64,000 nt of DNA, from the NCBI RefSeq assembly GCF_001039005.1, contig NZ_LDWR01000002.1:1-64000 (forward strand), written 5' to 3'. Of this stretch, positions 1-9,212 are shown piece after piece; the first letter of the stretch is position 1; each line of letters begins with the position of its first letter. Source of the DNA: Burkholderia cepacia. GTDB taxonomy: Bacteria; Pseudomonadota; Gammaproteobacteria; Burkholderiales; Burkholderiaceae. The position numbers and the translations under genes are program-made. Under the pieces are notes generated by a model, which made no database searches, was not told where the DNA came from, and worked only from the letters and a program-made list of their open reading frames with translations.

Positions 1-427
1 CGTACTTGCTCATCTGCACGAGCGCAAGCGCGTCGGCCACGCGCTCCTTGATCTCGTTCTTCGGCGTGCCTTCCTGCTTCAGGCCGAACGCGACGTTCGA
101 TTCGACCGTCATGTGCGGGAACAGCGCGTACGACTGGAACATCATGTTCACGGGGCGGCGGTACGGCGGCAGCGATGCGAGGTCCTCGCCGTCGACGAAG
201 ATCTTGCCGGAGGTGGCCGTCTCCAGCCCGGCGAGCATGCGCAGCAGCGTGGACTTGCCGCAGCCCGAGCTGCCGAGCAGCGCGAACAGCTCGTTTTTCG
301 CGATCGTCAGGTTCACGCAGTCGACGGCCGTGCTGTCGCCGAATTTCTTCACGACGTTCTCGATGCGCACGAAGGCGTCGTGGCGTGCGCCGGCCGCGGC
401 CGGCGCGGCGGGGAGCGTATGGATCAT
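1..427 (-). CDS. potG: Polyamine ABC transporter ATP-binding protein (PotG/PotA-like), 3' part beyond window
   Basis: Only the first 142 codons are present; the gene runs off the left edge. The product begins MIHTLPAAPA and shows an ABC ATPase N-terminal half: Walker A GSSGCGKST near residues 52-60 and a Q-loop with MMFQSYALFPHMTVE near residues 94-108. These are typical of spermidine/putrescine importers. The start lies 11 bases after the stop of the upstream PotF-like gene, so the two are almost certainly co-transcribed. The ATPase would power uptake through inner-membrane permeases expected just outside the window. Family assignment is firm; the putrescine preference is inferred from the neighbour. 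Confidence 0.88.
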   Translation of the reverse strand, partial: MIHTLPAAPAAAGARHDAFVRIENVVKKFGDSTAVDCVNLTIAKNELFALLGSSGCGKSTLLRMLAGLETATSGKIFVDGEDLASLPPYRRPVNMMFQSYALFPHMTVESNVAFGLKQEGTPKNEIKERVADALALVQMSKY

Positions 428-438
428 CGTCGTCGCCC

Positions 439-1560
439 TCAACCGCCCGACTTCAGTTGCAGCCACAGACGGTTCTGCATCCGCGCGATATCGGCGCTTC
501 TCGGCATCGCGAGCGACGTCTTCGCAATCGTGCTGTCGGACAGGTAGACGCTCGGGTCCTGCACGATCGCCGGCGTCACGAATGCGCGCGCGGCCTTGTT
601 GGCGGTCGGATAGAAGATCTCGTTCGTGATCGCCGCGTTGGTCTTCGGCTCCTCGATGTAGTTGATCCACTTCAGCGCGGCTTCCGGATGCGGCGCATCC
701 TTCGGAATCGCCATCACGTCGAACCACAGCAGGCCGCCTTCCTTCGGATTCACGTAGCGGATCTCGTACGACCGCTTCGCGTCCAGCGTGCGCCGCCGCG
801 CGATGCTGACGTCGCCCGACCAGCCGAGCACGACGCAGACGTCGTTGTTCGCGAGATCGTCCGCATAACCGGCCGAGCTGAACTGCGTCACGTACGGGCG
901 GATCTTCTTCAGCACGTCGTAGGCCGCCTGGTAGTCGGCCGGGTTCTTGCTCTCGGGATCCTTGCCCATGTACTGCAGCGCCGCCGCGAACGCGGCGTCC
1001 GGCGCATCGAGCAGCGAGATCCCGCAGCCCTTCAGCTTCGCCGCGTTCGCCGGGTCGAACAGCAATGCCCAGCTGTCGGTCGGCGCGTTGTCGCCGAGCC
1101 GCTTCCTGACCGCCTCGACGTTGTAGCCGATACCCGTCGTGCCCCACGCCCACGGCACGCCGTACTGGTTGCCCGGGTCGGCCTTCGCGATCATCTTCAT
1201 CAGCACCGGGTCGAGGTTCGCGAGATTCGGCAGCTTCGACTTGTCGAGCTTCTGGTACACGCCGGCCTGGATCTGCTGCGCGAGATAGTTCGACGTCGGC
1301 ACGACGATGTCGTAGCCCGAGCTGCCGGCGAGCAGCTTGGTCTGCAGCGTATCGTCGCTGTCGTAACTGTCGTAGCGGACCTTGATGCCCGACTGCTTCT
1401 CGAAGTTCGGCACCGTGTCCTTGGCGACGTACTCCGACCAGTTGTACACGTTCAGGTTGGTGTCGCCCGCCCGCGCGGACAAGCTGGCCGCGAGGGCGAG
1501 CCCGGCCGACGTGACGAGCGCGGCACGCAAGGCCGGATGACGACGGATACGGATACGCAT
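439..1560 (-). CDS. potF: Periplasmic polyamine (putrescine)-binding protein PotF-like
   Basis: This 373-residue protein has a Sec signal peptide with cleavage expected after SARA near residue 31. The mature protein opens with the family signature LNVYNWSEYV (about residues 36-45), typical of PotF/SpuD-type solute-binding proteins. Length fits the family (about 365-375). It would capture putrescine or a related polyamine in the periplasm for the ABC importer whose ATPase gene follows 11 bases downstream. It is divergent from the LuxR-type gene at 1802, with about 240 bases between them that should hold both promoters. Substrate specificity within the polyamine family cannot be decided from sequence alone. 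Confidence 0.9.
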   Translation of the reverse strand: MRIRIRRHPALRAALVTSAGLALAASLSARAGDTNLNVYNWSEYVAKDTVPNFEKQSGIKVRYDSYDSDDTLQTKLLAGSSGYDIVVPTSNYLAQQIQAGVYQKLDKSKLPNLANLDPVLMKMIAKADPGNQYGVPWAWGTTGIGYNVEAVRKRLGDNAPTDSWALLFDPANAAKLKGCGISLLDAPDAAFAAALQYMGKDPESKNPADYQAAYDVLKKIRPYVTQFSSAGYADDLANNDVCVVLGWSGDVSIARRRTLDAKRSYEIRYVNPKEGGLLWFDVMAIPKDAPHPEAALKWINYIEEPKTNAAITNEIFYPTANKAARAFVTPAIVQDPSVYLSDSTIAKTSLAMPRSADIARMQNRLWLQLKSGG

Positions 1561-1801
1561 GGGGAGTCTCCTTGTGATGGGGATCGGCCGTTGCGCCCGG
1601 TCCGGGTCCGGACTCGCGTCAACGCCGTCGAGCGGTGTTCAGCACAAGGGTCAATGTAGAGATCGCGGCGCGCACCGTCAGTCCCGAAAACCGGGACAAA
1701 CGGCAACGCCGATCGGGGCCGGTTGGGTAGATTCCCGCGTAGGCAGTCGAAAATATTCGTGATACCTGTAGCGCCACCTGAAATCTTCGAAACACGACGC
1801 C

Positions 1802-2635
1802 ATGAGCGCTGCGCTTCCCGCCCCCGATCTCCCGCTGAGCCACGTCGCATTCGTGACCGAAACGCTGGGCGACATCGCGCAAACCGTCGGGACGCCGCAG
1901 TTCATGCGCACCGTCTACGACACCCTCGTGCGCTACGTCGACTTCGACGCGGTGCATCTCGACTACGACCGCGGCCCGTCGTCGGGCCGGCGCAGCGTCG
2001 GCTGGATCGGCAGCTTCGGCCGCGAGCCCGAGCTGGTCGCGCAAGTGATGCGCCACTACTACCGCAGCTACGCGAGCGACGACGCGACGTACGCGGCGAT
2101 CGAAACCGAAAGCGACGTGCAACTGCTGCAGGTATCCGCGCAGCGCGTCGCGAGCGAGCTCCGGCATCTGTTCTTCGACGCCGGCGACATTCACGACGAA
2201 TGCGTGATCGCCGGCGTGACGGGCGGCACGCGCTACTCGATCTCGATCGCGCGCTCGCGGCGGCTGCCGCCGTTTTCGCTGAAGGAACTGAGCCTGCTGA
2301 AGCAGCTGTCGCAGGTCGTGCTGCCGATGGCGTCCGCGCACAAGCGCCTGCTCGGCGCGATCTGCGCGGACGACGTGCCGCGCGACGAGCTCGATCTCGA
2401 TCTCGTCGCGCAATGGCTGCCGGAATGGCAGGAACGGCTGACCGCGCGCGAAATGCACGTATGCGCGTCGTTCATCCAGGGCATGACGTCGGCCGCGATC
2501 GCGCAAGCGATGGGGCTCAAGACGTCCACCATCGACACGTACGCGAAGCGCGCATTCGCGAAGCTCGGCGTCGATTCGCGCCGGCAACTGATGACGCTCG
2601 TGCTGAAAAATGCGTCGCGGCGGCACGACGCGTAG
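1802..2635 (+). CDS. LuxR-family transcriptional regulator
   Basis: The 277-residue protein ends in a LuxR-type helix-turn-helix (about residues 212-268: LTAREMHVCASF, then the recognition-helix region TSTIDTYAKRAFAKLGV). The N-terminal 200 residues form an unassigned sensory region without an obvious receiver phosphorylation site. It is divergent from the polyamine uptake genes at 439-1560, so a role in controlling them is likely. The porin gene 160 bases downstream on the same strand could also be a target. This architecture is common in Burkholderia. The signal it senses is unknown. Confidence 0.85.
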   Translation: MSAALPAPDLPLSHVAFVTETLGDIAQTVGTPQFMRTVYDTLVRYVDFDAVHLDYDRGPSSGRRSVGWIGSFGREPELVAQVMRHYYRSYASDDATYAAIETESDVQLLQVSAQRVASELRHLFFDAGDIHDECVIAGVTGGTRYSISIARSRRLPPFSLKELSLLKQLSQVVLPMASAHKRLLGAICADDVPRDELDLDLVAQWLPEWQERLTAREMHVCASFIQGMTSAAIAQAMGLKTSTIDTYAKRAFAKLGVDSRRQLMTLVLKNASRRHDA

Positions 2636-2795
2636 ATTCCTCGCGCAGCGGGCTACCGACCGCCTGCTCGTTGCGTGCGCATCCATCTCCGCGCCGCCTC
2701 ATAACGATCCGACAATTTATTGGTTCCCTCGACGATGCGCTGTCCGTATCGTTCACCGACTCGTCAGACCTATCGACCAACGGGGGAATCCAACA

Positions 2796-3968
2796 ATGAA
2801 ACGAATCCGGTCATTCGCACTGCTCGCGCTGCCGGCCGCGCTCTACGCCACCGGCGCGCACGCGCAAAGCAGCGTCACGCTGTATGGCATCGCCGACGCG
2901 GGCATCGCGTACGTGCACAACGCGCAGAACGCGAGCGGCGGCAACGCGTCGAGCCTCGTCAAGTTCAGCAGCGGCAACCTGTCGGGCAGCCGCTGGGGGC
3001 TGCGCGGCATCGAGGATCTCGGCAGCGGCCTGTCCGCGCTGTTCCAGCTCGAGAACGGCTTCAACATCGGCACCGGCGCGCTCGGCCAGGGCCAGCGCGA
3101 ATTCGGCCGCAAGGCGGTCGTCGGCCTCGCGAGCAGCACATACGGCACCGTGACGCTCGGCCGCCAGTACGACCCGGTCGTCGATCTCGTGCAGGGTCTC
3201 ACGCAGGACAACTACTTCGGCGGCGTGTTCGCGACGCCCGGCGATCTCGACAACTACGACAACAGCCTGCGCGTCAGCAACTCGGTGAAATACACGAGCC
3301 CGCTGATCTCGGGCTTCCAGTTCGCCGCACTGTACGGCTTCGGCGGCGTCGCGGGCGCCACCGGCAACGGCCGCACGTACAGCGTCGGCGCGAGCTATGC
3401 GAACGGCCCGCTGTCGCTCGGCGCCGGCTTCTTCTACGCGAACGGCGGCTCGACGGTCGCCAATGGCGTGCGCACGTGGTCGAGCAGCTCGGACACACTG
3501 TTCAACACCGTGATCAACCAGGGCTTCTCGAGCGCGAAGTCGATCCAGATCGTGCGCGTCGCCGGCCAGTACGTGGCCGGGCCGGCGACCTTCGGCCTCG
3601 CGTATTCGAACACGCAGTACGGCGCGGACACGCTGTCGGCGTTCAGCCAGAACGCGAAGTTCAACAACGGCTCGGCGTTCTTCAACTGGCAGTTCTCGCC
3701 GGCGCTGCGCGCGGGCGTCGGCTACAACTACACGTCGCTGACGGGCCCGGCTTCCGCGCACTACAACCAGGTCAACCTCGGCGCGGACTACGCGCTGTCG
3801 AAGCGCACCGACCTGTACGCGCTGTTCGGCTATCAGAAGGCGAGCGGCAACACGCTCAACGCAAGCGGCGCGACCGTCAAGGCCGCCGCGTCGGTCGGCT
3901 CGTACGGCGTGAACGCCGGCACCGATACGCAGGAACTCGCGATCGTCGGGATTCGCCACAAGTTCTGA
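2796..3968 (+). CDS. Outer-membrane general porin (Gram-negative porin family)
   Basis: The 390-residue protein has a signal peptide (MKRIRSFALLALPAALYATG, cleavage after AHA near residue 23). The mature start QSSVTLYGIADAGIAYV is the hallmark of the beta- and gammaproteobacterial OpcP/OmpC-like trimeric porins. The C-terminus ends in phenylalanine (GIRHKF), the outer-membrane insertion signal. Internal motifs such as RQYDPVVDLVQ and SNSVKYTSP fit the L3 constriction and barrel strands. The ATG at 2796 was chosen because it starts the signal peptide. A GC-rich stem-loop at 3995-4022 follows. It would form a diffusion channel for small hydrophilic solutes. Its regulation is not evident beyond the LuxR gene upstream. 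Confidence 0.92.
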   Translation: MKRIRSFALLALPAALYATGAHAQSSVTLYGIADAGIAYVHNAQNASGGNASSLVKFSSGNLSGSRWGLRGIEDLGSGLSALFQLENGFNIGTGALGQGQREFGRKAVVGLASSTYGTVTLGRQYDPVVDLVQGLTQDNYFGGVFATPGDLDNYDNSLRVSNSVKYTSPLISGFQFAALYGFGGVAGATGNGRTYSVGASYANGPLSLGAGFFYANGGSTVANGVRTWSSSSDTLFNTVINQGFSSAKSIQIVRVAGQYVAGPATFGLAYSNTQYGADTLSAFSQNAKFNNGSAFFNWQFSPALRAGVGYNYTSLTGPASAHYNQVNLGADYALSKRTDLYALFGYQKASGNTLNASGATVKAAASVGSYGVNAGTDTQELAIVGIRHKF

Positions 3969-3994
3969 TCGCGTCGTTGTACAACTCAAGCCCG

Positions 3995-4022
3995 GCAGGC
4001 GCGCACCGCGGTGCGCGCCTGC
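3995..4022 (+). terminator. Stem-loop terminator after the porin gene
   Basis: Two 13-base arms (GCAGGCGCGCACC and GGTGCGCGCCTGC) are exact complements around a GC centre. The element lies 26 bases past the porin stop and 50 bases before the GST start. No long T-run follows, as is usual in this GC-rich genome. Confidence 0.65.
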
Positions 4023-4072
4023 GGCGTTTACACTGTCCGCATTCCCGTTCCACCCGACGCAAGGAGGCCGGC

Positions 4073-4720
4073 ATGCTGACCGTATGGGGGCGCCGCAATT
4101 CGTTCAACGTCCAGAAGGTGATGTGGCTCGTCGACGAGCTCGCGCTCGAGCATCGTCACGTGCCGGCCGGCGGGCAGTTCGGCGAGCTCGACACGCCCGC
4201 CTTTCTCGCGATGAACCCGCACGGGCGGGTGCCCGTGATCGACGACAACGGCACGGTCGTCTGGGAATCGCACAGCATCCTGCGCTACCTCGCCGCGCGT
4301 TACGGACGTCCCGGCTTCTGGCGCGACGATCCCGCCGAACAGTCGCGCGCCGACCGCTGGATGGACTGGTCGCAAACCACGCTGCAGCCGGCGTTCCTGA
4401 CCGGCGTGTTCTGGGGCTTCTACCGGACGCCGCCCGAGCGGCGCGACCCGGCGCGCGTCGAGCAGAGCATCGCGCAGTGCGCGCGGCATTTCCAGACGCT
4501 CGATGCGGTGCTGGCCGGGCAGCCGTTTCTCGCGGGAGACACGATCACGCTCGCCGACATCGCGGCCGGCACGCATCTGTATCGCTACTTCGAACTCGAT
4601 ATCGCGCGGCCGCACGTGCCGCATGTGGAAGCGTGGTACGAACGACTGAAGGCGCGGCCCGCGTTCCGCACGCACGTGATGATTCCGTTCGACGACCTGC
4701 GCGGCCGGCTCGATTACTAG
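4073..4720 (+). CDS. Glutathione S-transferase family protein
   Basis: This 215-residue protein has a thioredoxin-like N-terminal domain (residues 1-80). It carries NSFNVQKV at 9-16, where Ser10 could be the catalytic hydroxyl; NPHGRVPVI at 48-56 with the cis-proline; and ESHSILRYL at 65-73 for glutathione binding. An all-helical C-terminal domain follows, with the N-capping box region LADIAAGTHLYRY. A good ribosome-binding site (AAGGAGG) precedes the ATG at 4073. It would be cytosolic and conjugate or transfer glutathione. The substrate is unknown. It sits alone between the porin terminator and a weakly spaced downstream gene. Confidence 0.9.
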   Translation: MLTVWGRRNSFNVQKVMWLVDELALEHRHVPAGGQFGELDTPAFLAMNPHGRVPVIDDNGTVVWESHSILRYLAARYGRPGFWRDDPAEQSRADRWMDWSQTTLQPAFLTGVFWGFYRTPPERRDPARVEQSIAQCARHFQTLDAVLAGQPFLAGDTITLADIAAGTHLYRYFELDIARPHVPHVEAWYERLKARPAFRTHVMIPFDDLRGRLDY

Positions 4721-4869
4721 GCGCGTGCCGGCGGCGAAACCGCTTGTTGGAAGGTTGTAAGAACAACGGCGTATTTTTCCGACCGGTACGCCCGCCGGAT
4801 GCACACGCATCGCCGCGACGCTGCTCGTCGCGGTACGGGCCATCGCTGACCAACCACGCAGGCTATGTG

Positions 4870-6033
4870 ATGAGCGCTCAAGACGTTCCGGCCGACCTCG
4901 CGTTCGAGCCGGACAACGCGGTTGCCGTGCATCGAAACGCCGGGCTGGACGCATTGCGGGCCTGCCTGACGCTGCTGGTGGTCTTTCACCACTGCGCGAT
5001 CACGTACGGCGCGCTCGGCGGATGGTACTACCACGAGGTGCCGGCGAGCCCGGCCGTGGAATCCGCGCTGCTGACGCTCTTCTGTGCGATCAACCAGGCG
5101 TTCTTCATGGGCCTGTTCTTTTTCATGGCGGGCTACTACACGTCAGGTTCCATCGATCGCAAGGGCGCCGTCCGTTTCATGGCGGACCGGTTGCTCAGGC
5201 TCGGCCTGCCTTTGCTGGTGTACGGTTTTCTGATCGGCCCCGCGACGATCGCACTGTCCCGGTCGGGCACGGGCCACCCGTTTGCCGATACGTTGCTTCA
5301 CCTGTGGCGGAACGGCAGGTTCGAGAACGGTCCGATGTGGTTCGCCGAAGCGTTGCTGATTTTCAGCGCGGCGGCCGCGCTCTGGCGCATCGCATTCGCG
5401 CGCATCGCAAAGCGCGACACGGACCGAACCGTCCGGCAACCCTTCCCGTCCGACAGAACGCTGGCTGTCGCGGCGTTGCTGACGGGGTGCGCGGCACTCG
5501 CGTTGCGGTCCCGATGGCCGATAGGTGTCAACGTATGGGGGCTGCAACTCGGGTACTTCGCCAGCTATGTCGTGCTGTACGCCGCCGGTATCCGGACAGC
5601 CCGCGTGCAATGGATCGAGCATCTGCCGGCACGACAGGTCGGCCGGTGGTGGCGCGTCGCGCTGCTGGCGCTACCTGTGTTGCCGGTTGCCTACCTGCTC
5701 GCGAATCACGTTCCCGAACTACGCGGCCGTCCGCAGGCGGTGGTCTACGCGTTTTGGGAACCGCTGGTCGCGTGGGGAACGATACTGTTTCTCGCACGAT
5801 TTTTTCAGCGACGCTTCGATCGACTGACGGGCGTATGGCAGCCACTGTCACGACGCGCGTACACCATCTACATCATCCATCCGCCCGTGCTCGTGGCAAC
5901 CGCCCTCGCGTGGAGAAACGTGCCCGCGGCCCCGTTCCTGAAGTTCGCGGGGACCGGCTGCGTCGCTTGCGTCGCGTGTTATCTGATCGCCGGCCTCCTG
6001 CTTCGATCGACAAGGCTCGCGTCGATCCTGTAA
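4870..6033 (+). CDS. Acyltransferase-3 family integral membrane protein
   Basis: The 387-residue protein carries the family N-terminal pattern RNAGLDALRACLTLLVVFHH (about residues 22-41), where the histidine pair at the end of the first membrane helix is the expected catalytic site. A second segment, MGLFFFMAGYYTSGSIDRKG, is also typical. About ten membrane helices are visible. Such proteins transfer acyl groups (often acetyl or succinyl) to extracytoplasmic glucans, lipopolysaccharide or other polymers; it resembles the OpgC branch. No glycan genes lie nearby, so the acceptor is unknown. The ATG at 4870 was chosen because upstream in-frame sequence lacks membrane or family features. Confidence 0.85.
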   Translation: MSAQDVPADLAFEPDNAVAVHRNAGLDALRACLTLLVVFHHCAITYGALGGWYYHEVPASPAVESALLTLFCAINQAFFMGLFFFMAGYYTSGSIDRKGAVRFMADRLLRLGLPLLVYGFLIGPATIALSRSGTGHPFADTLLHLWRNGRFENGPMWFAEALLIFSAAAALWRIAFARIAKRDTDRTVRQPFPSDRTLAVAALLTGCAALALRSRWPIGVNVWGLQLGYFASYVVLYAAGIRTARVQWIEHLPARQVGRWWRVALLALPVLPVAYLLANHVPELRGRPQAVVYAFWEPLVAWGTILFLARFFQRRFDRLTGVWQPLSRRAYTIYIIHPPVLVATALAWRNVPAAPFLKFAGTGCVACVACYLIAGLLLRSTRLASIL

Positions 6034-6092
6034 AGGCACGCATTCCCGACGCCTGCGCAGGAGGACGCGCGAACCCACCGGAAACGCCAGCC

Positions 6093-6593
6093 TCAATGCC
6101 GTCGCATTCCGCCGGCCCCGCTCATTCCACCGAACGGATGCGTTCCGCCGAACCCGTGACTCGCGCCAACCGGGAACGGACCATGATGAAAACCTGCGCC
6201 CACCGGCATGCCGAAGCGGCGATGCCCCATCGAATTGAAGTGATCGACGTGATCGAAGTGGTGGAAATGACGGAAACGATCGACGAACACGAAGCTCACG
6301 CCCGCGCCAATGAAAAGCGGCGGCCCCCAATACCACGGGTCGGCATACGGATAGGCAGCAGCCGGGTACCACAGCACGCTGCCGTCATCGCTTTGCACGA
6401 TCTGCCACGTGCCATCGCTTTGCAGGCATGCACGCCCCACGATTTGCTGCTCCGTGCCGTCGATGTTCGCTTGCGCGACCACCGCACGGCAGGTGGTGCC
6501 GTAGTCCGGCTGATCGTCATACATTTGCGCAAGGACGGACGCGGAAAAACCGAGACAGACGATCCCTATCCCGGCTCGAAACACGTTGCACAT
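6093..6593 (-). CDS. Exported histidine-rich small protein of unknown function
   Basis: The 166-residue protein has a signal peptide (MCNVFRAGIGIVCLGFSASV, cleavage after LAQ near residue 23). It carries a short segment resembling the C-terminal part of 17-kDa surface-antigen proteins (GRACLQSDGTWQIV), a hydrophobic stretch GPPLFIGAGVSFVFV, and a tail rich in His, Phe and Gly (RFRHFHHFDHVDHF and later HHGPF). The start at 6593 is fixed by an AGGAG six bases upstream; an ATG 15 bases earlier has no such site. It is convergent with the acyltransferase gene. The His-rich tail suggests metal binding, but this is inference and no function is established. Confidence 0.7.
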   Translation of the reverse strand: MCNVFRAGIGIVCLGFSASVLAQMYDDQPDYGTTCRAVVAQANIDGTEQQIVGRACLQSDGTWQIVQSDDGSVLWYPAAAYPYADPWYWGPPLFIGAGVSFVFVDRFRHFHHFDHVDHFNSMGHRRFGMPVGAGFHHGPFPVGASHGFGGTHPFGGMSGAGGMRRH

Positions 6594-6823
6594 GATCGGC
6601 TCCTGCATGGTTGCCCCCGACCACTTGCTCCATGGCGTCGCTCGCGGCGCCCGGCGCATCGAATTGCTTGCGCAAGATTCATCGCGCGGCGCGAACGGCT
6701 CGCCGCTTCGTATCGGGTCTCCTGATGCTTAGACGATGCAGCACCCCCGGATATTCCAGGGGTCGGGGTGAGAATGGCAACGGCTGGAACCCTCGGCAAT
6801 CGCGGCCGAATCAGGCGTCCGAT

Positions 6824-7279
6824 TCAGCGTCTGACAACGCGGTAGATGCCCGCCGCCGTGATCCCGAAAACCAGATGAGCCACCAGCGTGATCGCGCCGC
6901 GAACCGGCACGAACCAGGGGAAAATCGCGGTGAAGGCATACAGGTTGACGCCGTACAGGACGAGCCCGAACACACCGCCCGCGAGCAGCGCGGGCCCGAG
7001 CGACAGGCTGCGGATCACCTTCGCCAGCACGGCCGCACAGACCAGCGACAGCGCGGCATGCACGATTGACGCGACACCCATCACCAGCGGGTCGAAACCG
7101 GTGGACGCGCCGAGCATGCGCCGCCCCATTACGATGGCTGCCGTGAGGCGCGCGTCGCGAAACAGGTTCCGAATCGCGTCATCGCCGACGATCGACCAGA
7201 GCAGCAATTCGATGAGGGTCGATCCGACCGCCGCGCCAAACGCTGCCCACAGAATCGGGACCGGACTGTTTTGTTTCAA
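6824..7279 (-). CDS. Hypothetical inner-membrane protein, four predicted helices
   Basis: The 151-residue protein has hydrophobic segments near residues 7-30, 65-88, 92-118 and 128-147, separated by short basic loops (RRMLG, KVIRS). No known family is recognised with confidence. Codon use is typical of the neighbours and the reading frame is intact, so it is probably a real gene. It is followed downstream by the His-rich exported protein on the same strand at a distance of 230 bases. Confidence 0.62.
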   Translation of the reverse strand: MKQNSPVPILWAAFGAAVGSTLIELLLWSIVGDDAIRNLFRDARLTAAIVMGRRMLGASTGFDPLVMGVASIVHAALSLVCAAVLAKVIRSLSLGPALLAGGVFGLVLYGVNLYAFTAIFPWFVPVRGAITLVAHLVFGITAAGIYRVVRR

Positions 7280-7339
7280 TTGTCGTCCACCCTGGCGAGC
7301 AGCGGATGCATCGAAGCCGAGTACGTGCGCGACCGAGCG

Positions 7340-8011
7340 TTACGACGCCCGTTCGCAGTCCGTCCAATACGCGAAAGGATCGCGATGGTTGGGATAGTGC
7401 TCGTCGAGCCATTTCAGCAACGTCGCGCGCGCATTGTCCATGTCGGCTTTCAACGACGACGTCGTCAGTTCGTGCACTTCGATCGATTTTTCGCGATCGA
7501 TCACGAAGCAGTTCCAGTCGGGGCCGTCCAGATCCGGATCGTCGGATGCCTTCGACGACTTGCCCCAGCCGAACCCCTTGCGTGCGTCGATGTAGTAGCG
7601 CGGATGCACTTTCAGGTACGACATCTCGCCGCCCTGCAGGCTGCTCTCCGCGCGCAGCACATCGTGTCCGTCGACGATCTGCGTGACTTCCGGAAGCCGG
7701 CGCGAGCGCCATCCGACAGGCAGCGTCGCCACGGCTCGAACGCTGTCGTACGTCCCCCACTCCAGACCCCACGCTTCGGCCATGCGTTTCATGAACGCGT
7801 CCGCACCCGGATAGCCGCGCAGCTGGATTCTCGTCGACAGCGTGCATTCAACGCGGCCGCGACCGCCGGGACCAACGGACCCCTCGTCTTCCGACACTTC
7901 GAACGGATTGCCCGGACGCGATGCGCTCTTCGCGTCCGCGGGCGCAATGCCCGAAAACAGTTGATCCAGCGCCGCACGCGCTTTCGACGACTTGTTGTCT
8001 GGTCTGTTCAT
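7340..8011 (-). CDS. Hypothetical cytosolic protein, 223 residues
   Basis: No family is recognised. The sequence starts MNRPDNKSSKARAALDQLFS, passes through a glycine-rich linker, and ends in a compact acidic and aromatic region (SYLKVHPRYYIDARKGFGWG, then LKWLDEHYPNHRDPF). There is no signal peptide or membrane segment. The start at 8011 is preferred over an ATG 18 bases upstream because GGTAGG lies six bases before it. It stands alone between a small membrane protein and a LysR gene, all on the minus strand with sizeable gaps. Confidence 0.62.
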   Translation of the reverse strand: MNRPDNKSSKARAALDQLFSGIAPADAKSASRPGNPFEVSEDEGSVGPGGRGRVECTLSTRIQLRGYPGADAFMKRMAEAWGLEWGTYDSVRAVATLPVGWRSRRLPEVTQIVDGHDVLRAESSLQGGEMSYLKVHPRYYIDARKGFGWGKSSKASDDPDLDGPDWNCFVIDREKSIEVHELTTSSLKADMDNARATLLKWLDEHYPNHRDPFAYWTDCERAS

Positions 8012-8168
8012 CGTTGACCTACCTTGCATCCGAACGGCTGCAAAAATTCTCGATTCTCGTTCATCTCTCCAACCTCACCGATTTCGGCGGCCGCATTGTC
8101 AGCGACCTTATAAAGACGTACACAAACTCCAGACGGCCCTTCGTGACAGGTCGCCACGACCGCGCCAT

Positions 8169-9155
8169 CTAGCCCTCTTCCCGTAATGCCGCTCGCATGC
8201 GCTCCATCAACGCGAGCACCTCCGGCCGATTCTCCCCCTTCGCATGCACGAAGTGATACCGGAGCAACGAATCGACCTCATGACGGCTCACCCGGACGAG
8301 CGCGCTGCGCTTCAAGTACGCATCCGCGAGCGGCGTCCGCGCCAGCGCCACGCCGAGCCCTGCTTCGGCTGCCGCCAGCACCAGGTTGTAATCCTCGAAC
8401 CGGCGATCCTGCGCACGCGACTTGAACGGAATGCCCAGCGCCTCGAACCAGGTGCGCCATCCGGTCACGTCGGAATCGTGCAGGAGCGGTATATCGAGCA
8501 GCGCGGCATCGCCGTGCCGCCGCCGCTCCCTGGCCAGTTGCGCGGCGAGCCGCGGATGCGCGACCGGATAAAGCCGCTCCGGCATGAACGCGCTGGTTTC
8601 GAGCTGACGCCAGTTGCCGCGCCCGTACCGAACCGACAGATCCGCTTCGCCGCCGGCGATATCCACGTTGCGCAGATCGATATGGAGATCGATGCGCAAC
8701 GCGGGCGCTTCGCTCTCGAGCGCGCCCTGCCGCTCGAACAGCCAGAGCTGCGCGAATGCCGGCACCACGCTCATCCGGACCAGTCGCGGCGTACGCGGCG
8801 AGCGCCACTGATCGGCCGCACTGTCGATGATCGCGAACGCCTGCTCGATCCGGCCGACGAAGCGCTGCCCGTCCGGCGTCAGGCGCACGCCGCGTGCATG
8901 ACGTTCGAACAGCGCCATGCCCAGCCAGTTTTCAACGGCGGCCACCCGCCGGCTGATTGCGCCGTGCGTCACGCCGGAAACATCGGCGGCCGCCAGAAAC
9001 GACCCCTGACGCGCCACCGTGCAGACCGTCTCCAGGCTCGCGAGCGGCGGCCGCGGGCCCGACGTCGGCAAACCGTCGGGCAGCGCCTCCGCCACCCGAC
9101 GCTCAAGCACCGGACCGTCAGCCCGCTGCGGAAACGAGCTGTGAGCCATATTCAT
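8169..9155 (-). CDS. LysR-family transcriptional regulator
   Basis: The 328-residue product has a LysR winged helix-turn-helix at about residues 38-97 (SFLAAADVSGVTHGAISRRV, then GMALFERHARGVRLTPDGQRF) and a periplasmic-binding-like effector domain of the GcvA/AmpR type. It is divergent from the EamA transporter at 9213 with only 57 bases between start codons. The usual LysR arrangement therefore suggests it controls that transporter and itself. The first 37 residues before the DNA-binding domain are unusually long, so a later start cannot be excluded. The effector is unknown. Confidence 0.9.
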   Translation of the reverse strand: MNMAHSSFPQRADGPVLERRVAEALPDGLPTSGPRPPLASLETVCTVARQGSFLAAADVSGVTHGAISRRVAAVENWLGMALFERHARGVRLTPDGQRFVGRIEQAFAIIDSAADQWRSPRTPRLVRMSVVPAFAQLWLFERQGALESEAPALRIDLHIDLRNVDIAGGEADLSVRYGRGNWRQLETSAFMPERLYPVAHPRLAAQLARERRRHGDAALLDIPLLHDSDVTGWRTWFEALGIPFKSRAQDRRFEDYNLVLAAAEAGLGVALARTPLADAYLKRSALVRVSRHEVDSLLRYHFVHAKGENRPEVLALMERMRAALREEG

Positions 9156-9212
9156 ATCCGGGTGTTGATCTGTGCGCTAGCTTAGCATCTTGCCACGTCG
9201 CACCATTGCCGC

